NCBI GenBank assembly: GCA_000310025.1
Contig: FN649755.1
Span: 260,295 to 324,294 of the forward strand
Length of the DNA: 64,000 nt
Direction of reading: 5' to 3'
Source of the DNA: Ectocarpus siliculosus
Taxonomy: Eukaryota; Sar; Phaeophyceae; Ectocarpales; Ectocarpaceae
Positions 43,801-55,488 of the stretch are shown piece after piece (position 1 is the first letter of the stretch; every line of letters begins with the position of its first letter). The notes below the pieces were generated by a model, which was not told where the DNA came from, did not search any database, and worked only from the letters and a program-made list of their open reading frames with translations. The position numbers and the translations under genes were made by a program.

Positions 43801-46800
43801 GATATACCTTCGAAGAAGAGGAATATCATAGAAAACCACAAGAAGGAAGATGTGAAGGATTGTACAAAAAAGGCGGCTTTGGATCAACACGCGAAGGGAG
43901 ATGGAGAGGATTGCACAAAAAAAGCCGGCTTTGGATCAACACGCGAAGGAACATGGGACGGATTGCACAGGAGGATAAGGATATAATATGCTGTGCCTTC
44001 GAAGCACTGAAACAGTAAAGATATAAGAAGGGAGATGGGAAGGACGACACACGCTTCAAATGTATCTATGGGAATTGAATACGTTCTAGACGCTACTCTG
44101 TGGATAGAGATGGGCCCTACTTATCCCTGTTCAACAATGATACTCCAATATTAACGACTCACCACAGCGGAACTCGCGGCATGCTCTATGAGTAGAAATG
44201 AGCCTATGATACTCCAATGTAAGCGACAAATACAGCGGAACTCACCGCCCGAGAGTACACATCGACATCGCATTCACAACAGCGGTCAAGGCCCCCCTAC
44301 AACCATCTATCGAATCCCCTTCTGAGACTATTTAGAACAACCAACCTCCTGTTACCTGGCCGTAGCCCGGATGCGCAGGGCTAACGAAAATGTCTCCCGA
44401 CCTCACGTGCATCACCAAGTTTCCAGCAGATCCTTCCTCTTCCTCCTCCTCCTCCTCCTCCTCCTCCTGTTCTGTAGCCTCCCGCCCGTGCCCACTCTCT
44501 TCCCAATCCAACTGGATCCCGGGCGCATCATCCTTTGGTTTCTCCGATATATCTCTGACGTTTTTGTTGCCTCCTTCGGCCGTTTCGTCCAATGGACACA
44601 TTGGAACGGCCATGTCTGTCGGGAAGAAATAGGCCGCTTCGCACCCTATTATCCAGGGGAGCTCCTTGATGCACGTGAACAGCCCCGGGGTGTAGTACGG
44701 GTGGCCTTCATCGCGTACTGGAACAGAACGAACACGGAGATAATATCAGGTCAATAAATTGCGTCCCCGAAACTGAAAATATAAAAAAAAAGGCAAAACA
44801 CAGACGTTGGAACACTACTGTGTGTTGCGACCATTTCAGCAGCCAATCGGGTCCAGGCTTGAGTTCATTTTTTGTCACCTTTGTCGAGCACAGGTTGTTG
44901 CTATTGTAGAGGTTAGTCTAACTTTTTTTTGTTCGTGATAATCTGAGCGTCTGTTTCTTAGTGAAATATTTCTTGTTAACAACTGTGGGTCCGTTCGGTA
45001 CGCTAAAATCGATGGCATCCAGGGAGGGTGGGCAACAACGAGTTTGGTCGAAACAGCTTCGATTGGCAGCAGGTCGATACGAAAGATGGGCATGCGTTCT
45101 CAATATAGTTGCCGCGAAGTTACAGAATTCGTGAAGCAGAAACCCGTTGCTCCTCGTCCTCCTCTGCTGACGCCGAAGCGAGAGGAGTCACGAATTGGTG
45201 GCGGCGTTCATCGATAAGCGTGACATCCCGCTTCAAATCACGGGCCTTGGTTCACGAGTAAAGGCTTGGTGGCCGCCGCCACGGAGGAACTGCGTGGTCG
45301 GTGTAATATTTCTGACACATGGGGGGTTTCTCGCTGCATGATAGTTCATTTTGGGCGTACAGGAGCACCTAGCGTTTCTCTGCCAGTGTGTTGATACGGC
45401 GGGGAAAGCATGACAAACTCTTCTGAAGCAGGACGCCTGCTCCAGTGTGGAGCGCCCTGCTTGCCGACGATATCATAGCGTTTTGTGTAATTCGGTGGTC
45501 CGCAATCATGCTGGTACGCACCCTCAAGTCCTGCCACCCTCTCGTCTGGTATCATGGATGCATACACCACCGCAGCACCATTCACGATGCCGTGTTTTCG
45601 TGCCTTCCTCCACCACCCGTCATTTATATTGTTTACGTCGCAAGTGCATAAGCCCCGCACGCGAGAAGAACCGAGCTTGTCTCCGAGGAGCACACAAAAA
45701 CTATCCACAGGTAAAACGCGTTGGTCGCCGTGAGGCATACCAAAACCATCTACAGTCGGGGCCCTCTGCAGTGTGGGAAATACAGTTCGGGTGCCCGGTA
45801 GAATGGGGTGAAACAGGCTCCCACAGATGGAACAATCAAGATGATTTACGGGAAATACATTGAATGGTGTGGGTGCCCGCGATTGTGCGGGTAAAGGAGC
45901 TTGGCACATCGATACCCGCACCCTTGAGGGCCCCTGACTGCAGCACACATCTGTCTCCGTGAAGAAAACACACACCAAAACCATCCAGGGGCAGGTTTGG
46001 TAAGGAATGCCCGTACCCTCGGGTAGATTTCACAGGCTAAATATGTTAATGTTACCCAGTTTTGGGTAGGGTATGGAATGTCCTACACTAGAGGTCCCTG
46101 TTTAAGGCCGGAAATTTAAGGCCGGTGGCCCTGTTTAAGGCCGGTGAAATCGCCTGCCCCAAATGCCTTCCTTTTTAAGGCCGCACAGGCCTTAAAAAGG
46201 GATGGTCCCTATTTAAGGCCTGTTGGAACCTCCTCCCACCCTATTTAAGGCCGGTTTTGGGGTGACGCACGCAGGTTCGGCCGCATTATTTTCAAGCCAC
46301 AACACAGCAGCTCTCGACATCTCCACACACACAACACACAACAGCCTAGCGTACCCCTACCGACCCAACCAGTCTTGGACCACGACATATATGTTGACCA
46401 GTTACAGTAATGTACAGTAGGGTAGTCACCAAGAGGGAGGCACTTGGTAATTTCTGTTGTTATTACAGATTGGCGGGTAATAACATTTCGAAACGTGCAA
46501 ACATCATTTGACACGCTGTGTCGTCATTCAGTACATACATACGTAGCAGTGCCATGTGGTGCACATCCAACGCGGCGCTGTGGCACTGTGAGTGAGTGAT
46601 ATACACCCCTGCTGGCTTTCAGACATGTTTGAACCGGCCCGCTTTCCGCATAGCCTTGAGTGCGCTGCACTATTCCTCAATATAGCCGGTTACCGGCCTT
46701 ATTGAGGAATTCATAATCCTGTATAAGGCCTGTACCGGCCTTAAACAAGGGCCGTTTCCAGTAAGGCCGGGTGCCCTGTTTAAGGCCGGTTTGTACCTTC

Positions 46801-49800
46801 CACACTATGCGGCCTTAAACAGGGACCTCTACTGTACCAACGTTGCCCGAGTCTCGGGTACACGGGCAACCCGAGTGCAGTAACCCGATACCCGATTTTT
46901 GCATACCCTACCCACCCCGCCCTTGAAGGCATCCACTAATCAACGGTCCCGTGAAAGCACCCCACAACTCAATTCCTGCTATTGGCTCACAGGTAGAACG
47001 AGGTTTTTCTCTCGTGAAGACAACAAAACCATCCACTACTGTTTTGGGTCACAGATAAAACGCATCTGTCATCTTGAAAGACACCAACACCCATCACAAT
47101 ATCCGTTCTCTCTCGTCCTCGCAGCTGGTAGAACGCGTATTATCTTCGTGGAACACACCAAAACCCATCACTCTAGGCTATCGACTCACATCCTTCTAGG
47201 TGGAATGCCTGTGTTCCGCCCCACTTGATCTCAGGCGGGCAGCTGGAAGAGTCGAAACCTTCCACGTCCGGCGCGCTTGAAAAGTCAAAGTTCCTAGGCC
47301 CAGGAGTGCCGTCGTTGAAACGACCGGGGGCGAGCTGGTCGTCCTTTGGCGGCAGCGACACCTGCGGCGTTTTGATACCATGCGCTCGTGAAAAGCTGAC
47401 AAGGATAGGTATGGTAGGGTACCGCAGTGAAGTCCCCGACATATCGCGGTGAAGTGGCAAACAAAAACAACCGCGGTGAATATCGGGACGCCGCAATAGT
47501 CGGGACCGATGTATGTAGGGACCACCATTGTATGGAAAACCCGGGTATCCGGGTATTGCACTCGGGTGTTGCCCGTCCCCTACCCAAGGGGCTTGGTAAA
47601 TTTTGTACGACACCACATGCCCCAGGGTCGACCGGCCTGCAGACACGCCAAGTGTGATGATGTTGTGAAGTGTGGAGCTGATCCGACCACTGTGTGTAGG
47701 TCAGCTTCTCTGTTTCAGTCCGATTTCTTCCTTGTCCTTCCTTTCTCCCTTGGCCGCTCGCTATATGTCATTCCTAGGCAACGCTGATCAGGAGGGAACG
47801 CATAACCTATTCTACCTCTTAGCCTCGGAATACTAGGGATCTAGGCAGGTCATCGGTGTATTTCTACCACATATGCTCGCCCAGGTGGTATCTTGGCCCA
47901 ACGGTCCAAATCCTGTAACAGACCTGGACTGTATGCAACAGCCGGGTATCCGAGGCTTTCCGAACTTTGGTACGATAATCCATACCCTCACCAAGGTTTG
48001 GGGATTTTTGGCGCAAAATCCCATGCCCTACCCGACAATTGGGTAGCATGTATCGCCTTTTACGGATACCTGACGGTGCGGGTATTCCCTATCAAATACA
48101 TTCTTCAAGCCTCACCGTAGGTTGCACAAGATAACACACACCCTGGGACCGATTTTCAAAGCTCGATGTACTCCACAATGCGGAGCATAAATAAAACAAG
48201 CAATGCGTCTTCGGAAAGCCTCTCCACGAGTCGGTTCCAACGCTGCCATTTTTCGGCACCTTCACTATCTGCGCTCCAAGGCAACCGGGCTGAAAAAGTA
48301 AGCCCACGGGGTGTGGAATCTTATGCAACCTAGTGTATCGGTACTTGCGCCTCCGACTACCCCACACACACGTCAAAGCACGAAGTGTTTTCCTCTGGGA
48401 AAGCTGTGTTTAGGGAAGGGTGACATCTCAACCGGTGCGGTGGTAGGCCGAAAACACCTGCACGTCCGAACCCAGCGTGCTGAGCCCATGAAACATCGGC
48501 CGTTGTTGGCCAACGTAGCAGAAATATCGAGTGTCTTCGTTTTGTTTCCTGTAGCGCGCGGCGTTGTTCGCTCACAGTAGCGTAAACCACCAAGACCAAC
48601 GTGTGCCCGATCTTACCGTCCGTACCAGAAGTCTACAGGAGGACCAAAGCACCTGCCCTACGCACGGAACACGGTGCAGTTCATGGCTAAAAGATGGGCG
48701 ACTTACCAGCCTAGATTTGCAGCAGTACCCTAGACTCAGGCTCCGGCCCATGGAAAGGAAACGGTTGCCCAAGCGGCAGTAGTTGAAGTCCGTGACGACA
48801 ACGACGTTTCCGGGCGCGGAAGTATTCCCGCCGTCACCGCCGCGGTCGCTTCTCTCATGCCCTTCCTCTTCTGCAAGGATGGCGTAAGGGCAGCTGGAGC
48901 TGAAGGGTGCGATGGGTAATCGGCGCTTGCCCCCCCGATCCTCCCCCCTCGTGCCCAAGTTGATCTCGTCGAGTTCCATGAGATCGCGATCGTCTCCTAT
49001 GCCGTGTTCAGCCGTATTTCGTTGGGTTTTCCCGCCACCTGTCGACGACACGGCACCGGTTTCACCGCCAAACCCGAAACATCCGGCAAAACGCATTCAA
49101 TATATCAATTATTTAGCGCCGGCTGCTATGCTCAACTTCTTCGGACATTTTTCCCAAGTTTGTCCAAAATTTGCGCGAGTGTTTGTCGCCTGTCCAAGCA
49201 CTGACACGACTGGCTTACAACCACCTTCTTCTTGGAGTGCATGATGATTGATCGATAAAGGCTAAACCATTAGGTAGGCCTTAGACTATAGTCAGACAAA
49301 ACCATCAGACAACTGACGAACACTAGTCATTTACACCAGGGTAAACCAGTAGACTACTTAAACTGCACCTTCGACCACAAATCCGTGATGAGCAGTCTAG
49401 TGGTTCAGTCTCTATCGATCACATGAATCGGCCCGTAGGAACAGTCGATGAGGATCGCGTCGGGCCGGTACGTGCGCGAGAACGGTATCCTACTTGTTGT
49501 GTTTGCGCGCTTTCTGAAGCCGTTTCACAACATACTTTTGTATCCATCCCCGGTGCACTACATAGCACGTCCTCACCTCCGACCCACGACATGCAGAGCG
49601 CCATGGTGGCAAGGACGACGAGCCCTAGCAGCAGAACCCCCTTGCCCGAGACTCGTGCATCATCTCCACGCCTTCCGTTCTCCTCGAAAAAGCCGTTACT
49701 TCTTGAGGAATATTCCTCATCATGTGCGCCGTTTTCGGCCTCTACTACACCGCTCAGAAAGATATTGCCTCTCTCGGCCACTTTGCGATCCGAAGCGACT

Positions 49801-49865
49801 CTACCGCCGTTGTTTTCATAGTCGTCCGCCCCTTCGCACCCCTCATCCCCGCCGACCTCCTGCAT
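40808..49865 (-). CDS. Putative Golgi glycosyltransferase, fucosyltransferase-like (multi-exon)
   Basis: Exons in transcript order: 49536-49865 (membrane anchor, link to next unresolved), 48707-49096, about 48190-48289 (end unclear), 47190-47395, 44356-44717, 43272-43439, 41702-41875, 40808-40939 with the stop TAG at 40808-40810. The last five boundaries fit in phase (1, then 0) with GT-AG borders. Motifs in order: NYCRLGNRF (as in RLGN of alpha-fucosyltransferases), LVMHVRSGDIF (HxRxGD nucleotide-sugar motif), HPGYGQ joined to PPLQYY across an intron, WDRVDVVTN, IHFHK, EEDLLSMICADGFVAARSTL (the D..M..A...aaSTl pattern near the donor site), and a C-terminal WDHEYTVFRRWNNTADQI. An acidic poly-Glu insert (12-14 E) sits before the HVRSGD motif. 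A GT11-like or related fucosyltransferase role in fucan or glycoprotein synthesis is inferred; the exact family is uncertain. Confidence 0.62.
41505..41695. mobile_element. Possible inverted-repeat element in an intron
   Basis: Ends GTGGGGGGCCCCGAAAAAG and the complement of GGGGTCCCCAATAAAGGC are loosely inverted, with inner AATATAAGGTGGG / CCCGATATAAGGCGG copies. It lies directly next to the splice donor at 41701. Weak call. Confidence 0.35.
42080..42253. mobile_element. 174-bp MITE-like inverted repeat
   Basis: Termini GAAATTGAGCCTCGACCC and its complement at 42236-42253. Arms run about 45 bp (also ACGTTTCTT and GGGCC parts) around an ~80-bp centre. It lies in the intron between two glycosyltransferase exons. 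No clear target duplication. Confidence 0.65.
42383..42845 (-). other. Exon-like open frames of unknown origin inside an intron
   Basis: Two minus frames look protein-like: KCAQSSFCHDAYILVGDLTN near 42670-42780 and PLDLFGYDDLAIAIHGTLQL near 42480-42560. They are offset by frame changes and joined to nothing I recognise. They may be a decayed gene or transposon inserted in the glycosyltransferase intron. Confidence 0.25.
43440..44040. repeat. Intronic minisatellite that includes copies of a splice acceptor and exon start
   Basis: Irregular tandem units around GGATCAACACGCGAAGGAAG and GACGGGAAGGATTGCACAAA repeat 6-8 times. Two units (43573-43610, 43650-43685) also carry a copy of the first ~30 bases of exon 43272-43439 with its acceptor. 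Confidence 0.7.
44430..44470 (-). repeat. Coding GAG microsatellite (poly-Glu)
   Basis: TCC repeats on the plus strand code the Glu run of the glycosyltransferase. Its length probably varies between strains. Confidence 0.8.
46086..46834. mobile_element. TA-flanked pogo/mariner-type MITE, ~750 bp
   Basis: Both ends read TA then CASTAGAGGTCCCTGTTTAA (terminal repeat ~25 bp). Several subterminal copies of TTTAAGGCCGG stand in both orientations on each side (46100-46260 and 46690-46820). No transposase frame. It sits in the 2.5-kb intron 44718-47189 of the glycosyltransferase gene. Confidence 0.8.
48125..48175. mobile_element. Half copy of a short TIR element
   Basis: CACAAGATAACACACACCCT to GATGTACTCCAC matches one arm of 58413-58593. 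It abuts the exon near 48190-48289 and may supply or mask that exon's splice donor. Confidence 0.55.
49536..49865 (-). CDS. Type II membrane-anchor exon (likely exon 1 of the glycosyltransferase)
   Basis: From ATG at 49865, 110 residues: an acidic N-terminal tail (EGADDYENNGG) to ~75, then one hydrophobic helix, GVLLLGLVVLATMALCM (~76-92), and a short lumenal stem with Cys. It ends in a donor, AAAA|GTATGTTGTG, phase 0. This is the layout of Golgi glycosyltransferases, and the next exon of that kind lies 440 bp away on the same strand. A phase-0 acceptor in exon 48707-49096 is not obvious, so the junction is open; the downstream ATG at 49096 is an alternative start. Confidence 0.5.
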
Positions 49866-51355
49866 GGTCCCGCTATAGCTCGCGCGCTCCTCAGGCACTG
49901 TTGTAGACTATCCTGCGATATTTTGCAAGGCCATTCAGGCAGGGGGAGGGTACTGCTTGTCTAGAGAGATCGGAACGGTGTGAAGATAACAACAATCAGT
50001 TGGTTTGATTACGCTTCGACAGTTGGAAAAGCAGAACAGTAATTTTAATGCAAACACGCAGGTTGCACAGAGCTGACCCTTTAGAGTTATTTAAAACTCG
50101 ATTCATGGACCGGCAGGACTTCTTTGGGCCTTTCGCTGCTTTGTACATTTTTGCTGAAAAACTCCCGTGATATAAAACTCGAGAATAGATCTTCACAGGA
50201 TAAAAACACAGGACTGTTAGCCTGCGCCAATACATCCTCGGACAAAGGGTGGTGGGCAAGTGGGCTGCCGTTGTGGTGCAGCCAAATATTTGATCAACCG
50301 CAAACAAGCAACATGCGAAATTAGAGCACCTTTTTTCAAGGTGATACGAACACGCACACCCTAACGTAGTAAACGAATAGCGGACAAGGCGCGATCGTCT
50401 CTGCCAAGAACGCCCCCAACCCACGCTAGCTAGCTGATACTCTGTATGTTGGCACGCGGGCACGTTGATGATGACAAACCGGTGGTCCTTCTTCTCTTTT
50501 TTTTGTCCCAAAGAGAAGAATAGAGAGGGGTTAGAAAAGACAGGCAGACATCAGCAGTTGAAAAAAACAGGCAGACAGGCATATACGTACACCCTGTGCA
50601 TCAACGGCAACAACCTCCAGCCTCCGCGCCATGCCGACTAGGAAGGGCCGCCCTCCCCCCAAAAAATAACGGGGCAGCCTATAAGCTATGCGGCGAGCCT
50701 TGTGGATTGTGTCTGTTCGTTAGTTCGTCTGTGCTTGCGTGCGATGGCGGCACCAGAGAAAAAGAGAGAAAGAAAAAGGAGCACGACGAGAGAGGAGGGC
50801 AGAGGGGAAAAGCGAGGGTGTAGCAGCATGCAGCAACCTCACGTACGCGTTGATACGCACGTAGCACAACAAAAAAATCGTTCGGGCAGTGCCCGAAAGC
50901 TTGGTTGGGGGCTGGCGGTGGTGGCAGCGTTGTTATGACTGTGTGCTGTGTCTTTGCTGTTGTGACGGCGGTGATGTTTGCTGCAAAAGCGAGGAGAGCG
51001 AGGAGAGAGGAGAGGGAGAGAGGGAGATAGAGAGAGCAGTCTGTCGGTCTCGGAACACAAATACTGTAACTAAATAATATCATTCCAGTTGCAGTTGCAC
51101 AAAAATATGTCGAGGCCGCTACATACAGCAGTCCGCAGCACGTCATGGAAGAAATGGTTCGCAAGTTGATCATGTCTGCTGCATGTGAGAGTCAGCCACG
51201 ACAAGCGGTGGTGTAGAGGGCGAACACCACGAGGCGGCCTGCAGTAGTAGCCACGCAGCGTGCCGGTGGGAGAGACACACGCCACACAGCTGTGCGCGAA
51301 TCGATGTCCACACGTCACAGTCCCGCCATTCCATGGACACAGCAAAACAGCGACC
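49866..51355. other. No supported gene
   Basis: Presumed upstream region of the glycosyltransferase. AG-rich runs at 50755-50820 and 50995-51035. No domain-bearing frame. Confidence 0.45.
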
Positions 51356-51359
51356 CAAG

Positions 51360-51605
51360 AAAGAGCTGTTGGGATGTAGACAGGTTAGCTCGAGGCTCAA
51401 CAGGTTAGCTCGAGGCTCTAACCTTCAATCTGTCTACTCAATCCCAACAGGTTAGAGCCTCGAGCTCTACATCCTCTACATCCCCACAGGTTAGAGCCTC
51501 GAGCTCTACATCCTCTTGTAGTCCCAACAGCTCAGAGCCTGAGCTCTACATCCTCTACATCCCAACAGCTCAGAGCCTCGAGCTCTAGTCTACATCCCAA
51601 CAAGA
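51360..51605. repeat. Minisatellite with CTCGAG-centred units
   Basis: Five or six irregular units of ~40-50 bp (AGAGCCTCGAGCTCTACATC then CCCAACAG). The first two are in the opposite orientation (GTTAGCTCGAGGCTC), so the block can fold on itself. Confidence 0.75.
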
Positions 51606-52014
51606 GCCACAAAAAAAGTATAGACCCGCTACAGTATGGCTCTCCCGCTCTCCTATGTGTCGTGCTGGTACCACATGGCGACGGCTGAAGCCCAAAGCTA
51701 CCCTAGAGACCAACACGTACTCCTGGGTACACTCACCCCCGCCACTCCGCACAGCAAAGGCAAGGCCCTTTTACTTGGTTCCGGAATGGCCGCTGCATGC
51801 ACACAACGGTGGAACACAAGTGTGGCTTCCAGCAACCAAGCCGTCCGCCTTGTTATTTACTGATGGCGATTGCGACAGCTTGTTGTGCCGCGCCACCAGC
51901 AGTGCATCGCCCTGTCCATCGAAGTACGCCTCACCTAGTGGTTGTGAGCAGCCTTCCGGAATGCGACGCCACTGAGAGAAGCGCAGCTGCTTGTCGCTTT
52001 ATGCACAGCAGTAA

Positions 52015-52343
52015 GATGTGGTCGCCCCGGTGGTCTAGTTGGTAGCCGCCTCGTAACCTTCTAGAGGTCAGGTCAGGGGTTCGAATCCCGGCGTAGGCGA
52101 GCTTTTCTTGCAAAGTGAGTTTTTCTCTCGCTTCCGCTCCTGGCCAAGTGGATAGCGCTAGTTCGTGTGTACACAGAGGGAAGAGAGTGCTGAACTCTTC
52201 TCGCATTAAAAATTGAAGGCGAAGTACCGCAGGAGGGGAGGGTAGAGAGAGGCTCTTCTGTGTGACCACGGGTTGAAATACACGGCACTAGTAGTGCTGC
52301 TGTGAGAGCTGATTTGAAGTGAAGAACCAAAAAAAAAAAAAAA
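52015..52343 (+). mobile_element. tRNA-derived, dimeric SINE-like element
   Basis: The head has RNA polymerase III boxes: A box TGGTCTAGTTGG (52031-52042) and B box GGTTCGAATCC (52078-52088), 36 bases apart. It does not fold as a working tRNA (acceptor and T stems mismatch). A second A box, TGGCCAAGTGG (52141-52151), and a degraded B box, GGTTGAAATAC (52271-52281), suggest a second tRNA-like unit. The element ends in A15 (52329-52343). Length ~330 bp. No certain target-site duplication. Confidence 0.6.
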
Positions 52344-54544
52344 TGATCTAATCTACAGCAGTGGTTCGTTGTAGCGACGGAAGCCACGTCCTCCCTCACC
52401 CTCGCTATAATTTTCCCCCTTGTTTTCGGCCAACACCAAAGCCGAGTACAACCCCCTGATCTGCTGGCCGGGAAATCTTTGACCACCACAGCAACTCAAG
52501 GGGGCTCGCCCGCGTGCACGGAGACACTTTTGTCTATTGTACGTATAGTCCGGGGTATAGTCCGTGCACAACAATGAATCCATAAATTCCCCCAGCACAA
52601 ATGACAACTTTTCTCTGCACACAGGTGGTTGTTCCGAAATCTGAAAGTACCGGCAAACGCCCTGTTTCCAGGCGCATGGCATGACGAAGAGTTTTTTTTT
52701 TTTTTTCCTTGACTTTTTATCCCCGAAACACCTCTAAAACTTGATTCGTTTACACAGGGTGGTGTTTATTGTTGTTGTTGTTGTTGTTGTCTTCACATTA
52801 TTGCCGATGCCAAAAAACTCAACGGATTTGGACACATGTCGGAATTCTGCGGTTGGGGATTTTTTTTTTGTAATTTTCGAAATTACTGGAGATATCAGAG
52901 AATAACTGAATGTAGAGGATCAACTTGATTCGTTTACAGCGCGACAACCACCCGACCGATTTCAAAATAAACAGTGGAAAACGATCCCTATCGTCGATCT
53001 AAAGTTGGGGGTTTTGGGGTTTTGCTGAGAAAAATCTAGTTTTCGAGATATTCAACATGTTGTGCGGTGGGTGTGCTTTGGCCCGCACCCCCATGGTCTT
53101 ATGGTCTTACCTGATGCCCATAAGGCTAAACCAATCAGAGGCCTGTATTTTGCATCGAGAACCAAAACAATACGGCCTCCGTGTGGGTGTTCCAATAAGG
53201 CTCCCATAATGCTAAGCCAATGAGCAGTGGAACTGGGGGGGCAGATTGGTTCGCAATCGCAGTCGAGGGGGTCGAGGGGGCGCGGCGACGCCCTCGAACC
53301 TCTCGGCTCTCGGCTCTCGGCTACCTGTTACTCGCACCTTGACTTGAACTCCGCTCCATAGAAGTGCTACAGAGCCAAGACAGGACAACCAGGAGACCAA
53401 TGCATACAAGCAGAGAGGGTGCTTGTGGTGTGGTACACGGCGATGGGAGATCAGATACGAGCGTAGGCCGCGGGCGCGTCCATGGGAAGGGGAGTAGACC
53501 GATAGAGAGCACAAACAACTGGGGCGGGGTCGCTCGCACCCGGCCGGAGAGCGCCACCAACAAGCAGCGGCGAGTGGTCTAAGAAAGGGTCAACAGACAA
53601 GCGTGGTCAGGCGCCTGCGGGTGATGGTGGAGCGCGTCCTCGCAACACCCAGCTTCGTCTGGAGGAAGAGGATGGTGGTGACGTGGCCGGCCATCAACAG
53701 GGGCCTGCAGCAGCGGCGGTGCCCGACGTGAGATATCCTTTTCTGCTACAACTGCTGCGTAGACACAGCCAAGGTTGCAGCTCCTGGTACTGGCTTGTTA
53801 GCCGTACTGACTGTCCCCGTGGTGACTGGTACTGCCTTCTTGTACCCATAGATACTGCTGCTGCTGCTGCTGTTTCTTTCCTGCAAAGAAAATTGTTCAT
53901 TATCAGCATACATGTATAATGTACGTACAGCAGTACTGCCGCAGCAGTACTGCCGCCGTACTGCTGCTGGACGTAATATGTACTGCTGCTGTAGACGACG
54001 GTACTGCTGTACACGCATCTCTGCCTTATGAACCGCCGTGCCTGTACTTCAACAAAGATACCAAGGCCGTCTTGCTGCTGTCCTCAATTATGTTGACCGT
54101 CCGACGCTTGTTTCGCTGTCTCTGCTGTGCACTACAATCTGCTGTACATGCACCCGGTGCTGTATTTTCGTAGCGGCAAATATCGTTGCACTATTTTCAG
54201 TGTCGTAGACCGTGCGCAGTACATGGCGCCAAATTCCACACCCCTTTAAGATGATGTGAAGCACCGTTTCTCCGTGATGGAGATGAGTGTTTAGAGACAT
54301 TAGAGACAAGGTTTCTTGTTTAGTCCTCGACAGTCCTCTGCCTTTAGTTTCTATTGTTGCGAAATACCGATACATGATTTATTGTTTAGGAATCGAGCGT
54401 CAAAATGTACGTGACCCATGGAGCAGCAGTTGCAAGCACGCCTCCAGAGATGCATACACATCATGTCCGGCGGCCATAAATGTGTGGCTATGCAGTAAAT
54501 AGTATCATCCGCAACATATGATATACGGTAGCCGCAGCATAACA
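52344..54544. other. No supported gene; microsatellites
   Basis: TTG repeat near 52765-52790, T-runs at 52692-52706 and 52859-52870, CTG repeats near 53848-53870, and CAGTACTG palindromes repeated at 53925-54010. Confidence 0.45.
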
Positions 54545-55326
54545 TCAACTAGTTAGCACCACGGCACAATCTTTGAAATCCGTACGCGCACCGGCCGAGC
54601 ATGCCACGGACTCCGCGCCGAGCCGTTGAACGCCGTCTAGCTCCCGGAATGAAAGGGCTCGGGAGGCGTAACGAAGTTTGCCTCCAAACGGCTCCACTTC
54701 TTGCGCCCTCCTTGCCAACAGAGTGTGGCAACCTTGGATCTCCCTTGGCTCCACCATCTGTCGCGTCGGGCCCGCTCCTTTAGCAAGGCACTGTACGCGT
54801 CTATATATGCCGGTTCTGCTGCCGGTTCTGCTGCCGCTCTGCGACCAACTGATGCTCGAGGCCGTCCAGATGCTCTTGTCGTGCGCCGGTTCCACACCTC
54901 TGCAAGTAGTGGCCGTAGCCGATGAAGGTTTTGTTTCAAGTACTCTCCCCGATGACTTAAGGTTTTTGCACCACCAACACAAAGCCTATCCCGTACGGCC
55001 ACATTATTTTTCACCACAGGAATGACTTCCAAGCTCTACGGCAAGGCGGATGCCAATGGCTGCCAACTGGCGTACGGTGACACGGAGGGGTGGGGTAGGT
55101 TTGTCCTGAGCATTTACCCACCAAACATGATTGGATGGGCAGCGCACTCGGTCGAGGAGATGTTGGGTGGGGCGGAGAGCGGCACCACCCCCTCTCTGCG
55201 GGAGAGGTGGTTCCGGTCCTCGAGCCAACGGGGTCGGCCGCCACCCTAGAAAAAATTCAAGGGCAGGTGCCGCACATGCCGGTGAGCAGTGCCGCTGAAA
55301 AATCAAACTTCGGTGACTGTGGTTGA

Positions 55327-55488
55327 GGTTTTCGATCCGGCGATCCGGCGGGGAGGGAGTATTCGCTAGACTTCGACAGCCTTGCATTGGAATGGAGCAA
55401 GGCCGTGTCGCTCATGGAAGAGAGCAAGAGCAAAGTAATTCCCATCTTCCTGGAGACGGCCAGACTCCAGGGGCAGCGCACTGAAAAC
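55327..55488 (+). CDS. Exon-like open frame, function unknown
   Basis: Open from 55327 with a protein-like stretch (DFDSLALEWSKAVSLMEESK, then VIPIFLETARLQGQ) and a strong donor, GAAAAC|GTGAGTGCC, at 55488. The ...SKSKVIPIFLE... part faintly recalls the betaC strand of TIR domains, but no other TIR motif is seen. An acceptor-led frame at 55021-55249 (after TTTTTCACCACAG) could be an upstream exon. Not assigned to a family. Confidence 0.25.

Noticed and set aside
45346-45984. 212-residue minus frame as an extra glycosyltransferase exon
   Set aside because: The phase of exons 47190-47395 (ends phase 1) and 44356-44717 (starts by completing that codon) already join directly.
52021-52095. A functional tRNA gene
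   Set aside because: A and B boxes are present but acceptor and T stems do not pair; the A-tail and second box pair fit a SINE.
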